Origin: Thiocapsa rosea
GTDB lineage: Bacteria > Pseudomonadota > Gammaproteobacteria > Chromatiales > Chromatiaceae
Assembly: GCF_003634315.1 (NCBI RefSeq)
Contig: NZ_RBXL01000001.1
Coordinates: forward strand, 3,080,501-3,144,500
Direction: 5' to 3'
DNA length: 64,000 nucleotides
In this document: positions 62,974-64,000 of the stretch, piece after piece
Layout of the letters: the number at the start of each line of letters is the position of its first letter
Position numbering within the stretch: position 1 is the first letter of the stretch
Program-made: the position numbers and the translations under genes
Notes under the pieces: model-generated
Databases searched by the model: none
What the model was told of the DNA's origin: nothing
Seen by the model: only the letters and a program-made list of their open reading frames with translations

Positions 62974-64000
62974 GACAGCACGCCCTGCGTCAGCTGCATG
63001 CTGATGCAGTGCAGGCTGCCGCCTTGGCGGATCAGGGGACGGCAGTCGACGGGCAGGACGGCGCGCTCCGGGAAGAGCTGGCCGAGGGTGTCGAGCGCCT
63101 CGGCGTCGGCGAGGGTGTCGTAGGTCGGCACAAGCACGGCACCGTTGATGAGGAGAAAGTTCGCATAGCCTGCAGGGAGGCGCTCGCCGTCGTCGTCCAA
63201 AACGGGTGCGGGGGTCGGCAAGGGCACCAGACGGTAGGGATTGCCCTGTGGGTCGCGCAAAGCCCGAAGCTCGCGCTCCATCGCCTGAAGCGCGTCGAAA
63301 TCCGCATCGGTCGGGTCGCTGCAGCGGGCGTAGCAGAGTGTGTCGGGGGCGCAGAAGCGCACCAAGGTGTCGATGTGACCGTCGGTGTCGTCGCCGCTGA
63401 TGGCGCCGTGCTCGAGCCACAGGACATGATGGATGCCGAGACGCTCGGCGAGCATCTGCTCGATCGTCTCCCGCGTCAGGCCCGGGTTGCGGCGTGGGTC
63501 GACCAGCGTCCGGGTGACCGCGAGTAGGGTGCCCCGACCATCGGTCTCGACCGCACCGCCTTCGAGAACCAGGTCGACGGGCTCCAGCGGGGTTTCGCCG
63601 AAGAGGCCACCTTCGCTCAGCGTCTCGGTGATCCGGTCGTCGTGATCCGCGGCGAACTTTCCGCCCCAGCCATTGAAACGGAAATCGAGCAGGAGCGGCT
63701 CTCCCGCGTGTGTGCGGACGCCGATCGGCCCGTGATCGCGCGCCCAGGTGTCGTTGCTCGGGGCGAGACCGAAACGCTGGCGCTCCGGATCGGCGCCCGC
63801 CGCTGCGAGGCGTGCGCGCACGGCCGCGGCGTGCTCGGGGTGGCGACAGACGTTCAGCACCGGCTCGTAACGCCCGATCAGGGCGGCAAGATCGGCATAG
63901 AGGCGCTCGACCCGATCCAACTGATCGGCCCAGTCGGTGTCTTCGTGAGGCCAGGTGAGCATGACCCCGCTCTGGGGCTCCCACTCTGCGGGAAATCGGC
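62970..64000 (-). CDS. aguA: Agmatine deiminase (partial, runs off right edge)
   Basis: The frame continues upstream of the ATG at 63962 to the window edge, reading FPAEWEPQSGV before MLTWPHEDTDW, the usual start region of the family, so the true start lies beyond 64000. Features: SNDTWARDHGPIGV, FRFNGWGGKF, LEGGAVETDG, WLEHGAISGDDTDGHID with the catalytic His, and GSLHCISMQ with the nucleophilic Cys. It converts agmatine to N-carbamoylputrescine in polyamine metabolism. The stop codon lies in repeat copy I. Confidence 0.93.
   Translation of the reverse strand, partial: RFPAEWEPQSGVMLTWPHEDTDWADQLDRVERLYADLAALIGRYEPVLNVCRHPEHAAAVRARLAAAGADPERQRFGLAPSNDTWARDHGPIGVRTHAGEPLLLDFRFNGWGGKFAADHDDRITETLSEGGLFGETPLEPVDLVLEGGAVETDGRGTLLAVTRTLVDPRRNPGLTRETIEQMLAERLGIHHVLWLEHGAISGDDTDGHIDTLVRFCAPDTLCYARCSDPTDADFDALQAMERELRALRDPQGNPYRLVPLPTPAPVLDDDGERLPAGYANFLLINGAVLVPTYDTLADAEALDTLGQLFPERAVLPVDCRPLIRQGGSLHCISMQLTQGVLS

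Overview
The window is high-GC DNA with the gene content of an anaerobic or phototrophic gammaproteobacterium. The order HynS-Isp1-Isp2-HynL (membrane-linked NiFe hydrogenase), a second, soluble group 3b NiFe hydrogenase, a cobalamin-salvage operon under a B12 riboswitch, glycogen phosphorylase and phosphoketolase fit a purple sulfur bacterium of the Chromatiaceae, most like Thiocapsa. That assignment is inference from gene content and was not searched. No rRNA or tRNA genes were recognised. The only clear ncRNA element is the riboswitch.

Layout. 0-13.8 kb is core-like: a multi-PAS sensor running off the left edge, a tri-domain ACP/acyl-AMP ligase/PlsC protein, an operon of AmrB-AmrA-Lon-like protease-Usp (minus strand) divergent from the radical SAM partner AmrS, an unknown 401-residue protein and an FAD oxidoreductase. 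13.9-27.0 kb is an accessory island of defence and mobile genes, most of them broken: an intact type III-like Res subunit, vapB plus an internally deleted vapC, a Mod gene cut off by an ISL3-family IS, a SEC-C gene cut by the other end of the same IS, a phage bet recombinase gene split by a 3516-bp transposon with a perfect 5-bp target duplication, the YqaJ exonuclease partner of bet, a decayed Y1-type transposase, an orphan HicB-like antitoxin and the RelE-like head of a UvrD-type helicase.

27.0-33.2 kb carries MarC, an HxlR regulator with a divergent thioredoxin-like gene, and the four-subunit group 3b hydrogenase with its maturation protease. 33.5-41.6 kb has a Ca/Na antiporter, then the cobalamin riboswitch, BtuB, a BtuM-like solitary S component and cobO-cobU-cobT-cobC-cobS. 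41.8-46.6 kb is a signalling operon: a small membrane protein, a CbrA-like symporter/histidine kinase, a single-domain response regulator and a CBS-DUF294 protein. 47-57 kb contains an exported protein, a lone PIN protein, glycogen phosphorylase, phosphoketolase, a response regulator, 6-phosphogluconolactonase and a CopD-like membrane protein. 57.4-62.7 kb is the hyn operon with a HupH-like maturation gene upstream, ended by a clear terminator. The window closes inside an agmatine deiminase gene.

The most unusual feature runs across the whole window. It is a dispersed family of about 195-bp bipartite palindromic elements, each built from two modules bounded by AAACCGCG/CGCGGTTT inverted ends. 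At least nine full or partial copies are present, almost all touching gene 3' ends, and in six cases the stop codon of the neighbouring gene lies inside the terminal TTTAAAC or its variant. A second family of long hairpins with hexanucleotide-repeat arms follows cobS and pgl, and two heptanucleotide tandem arrays lie between btuB and the btuM-like gene.
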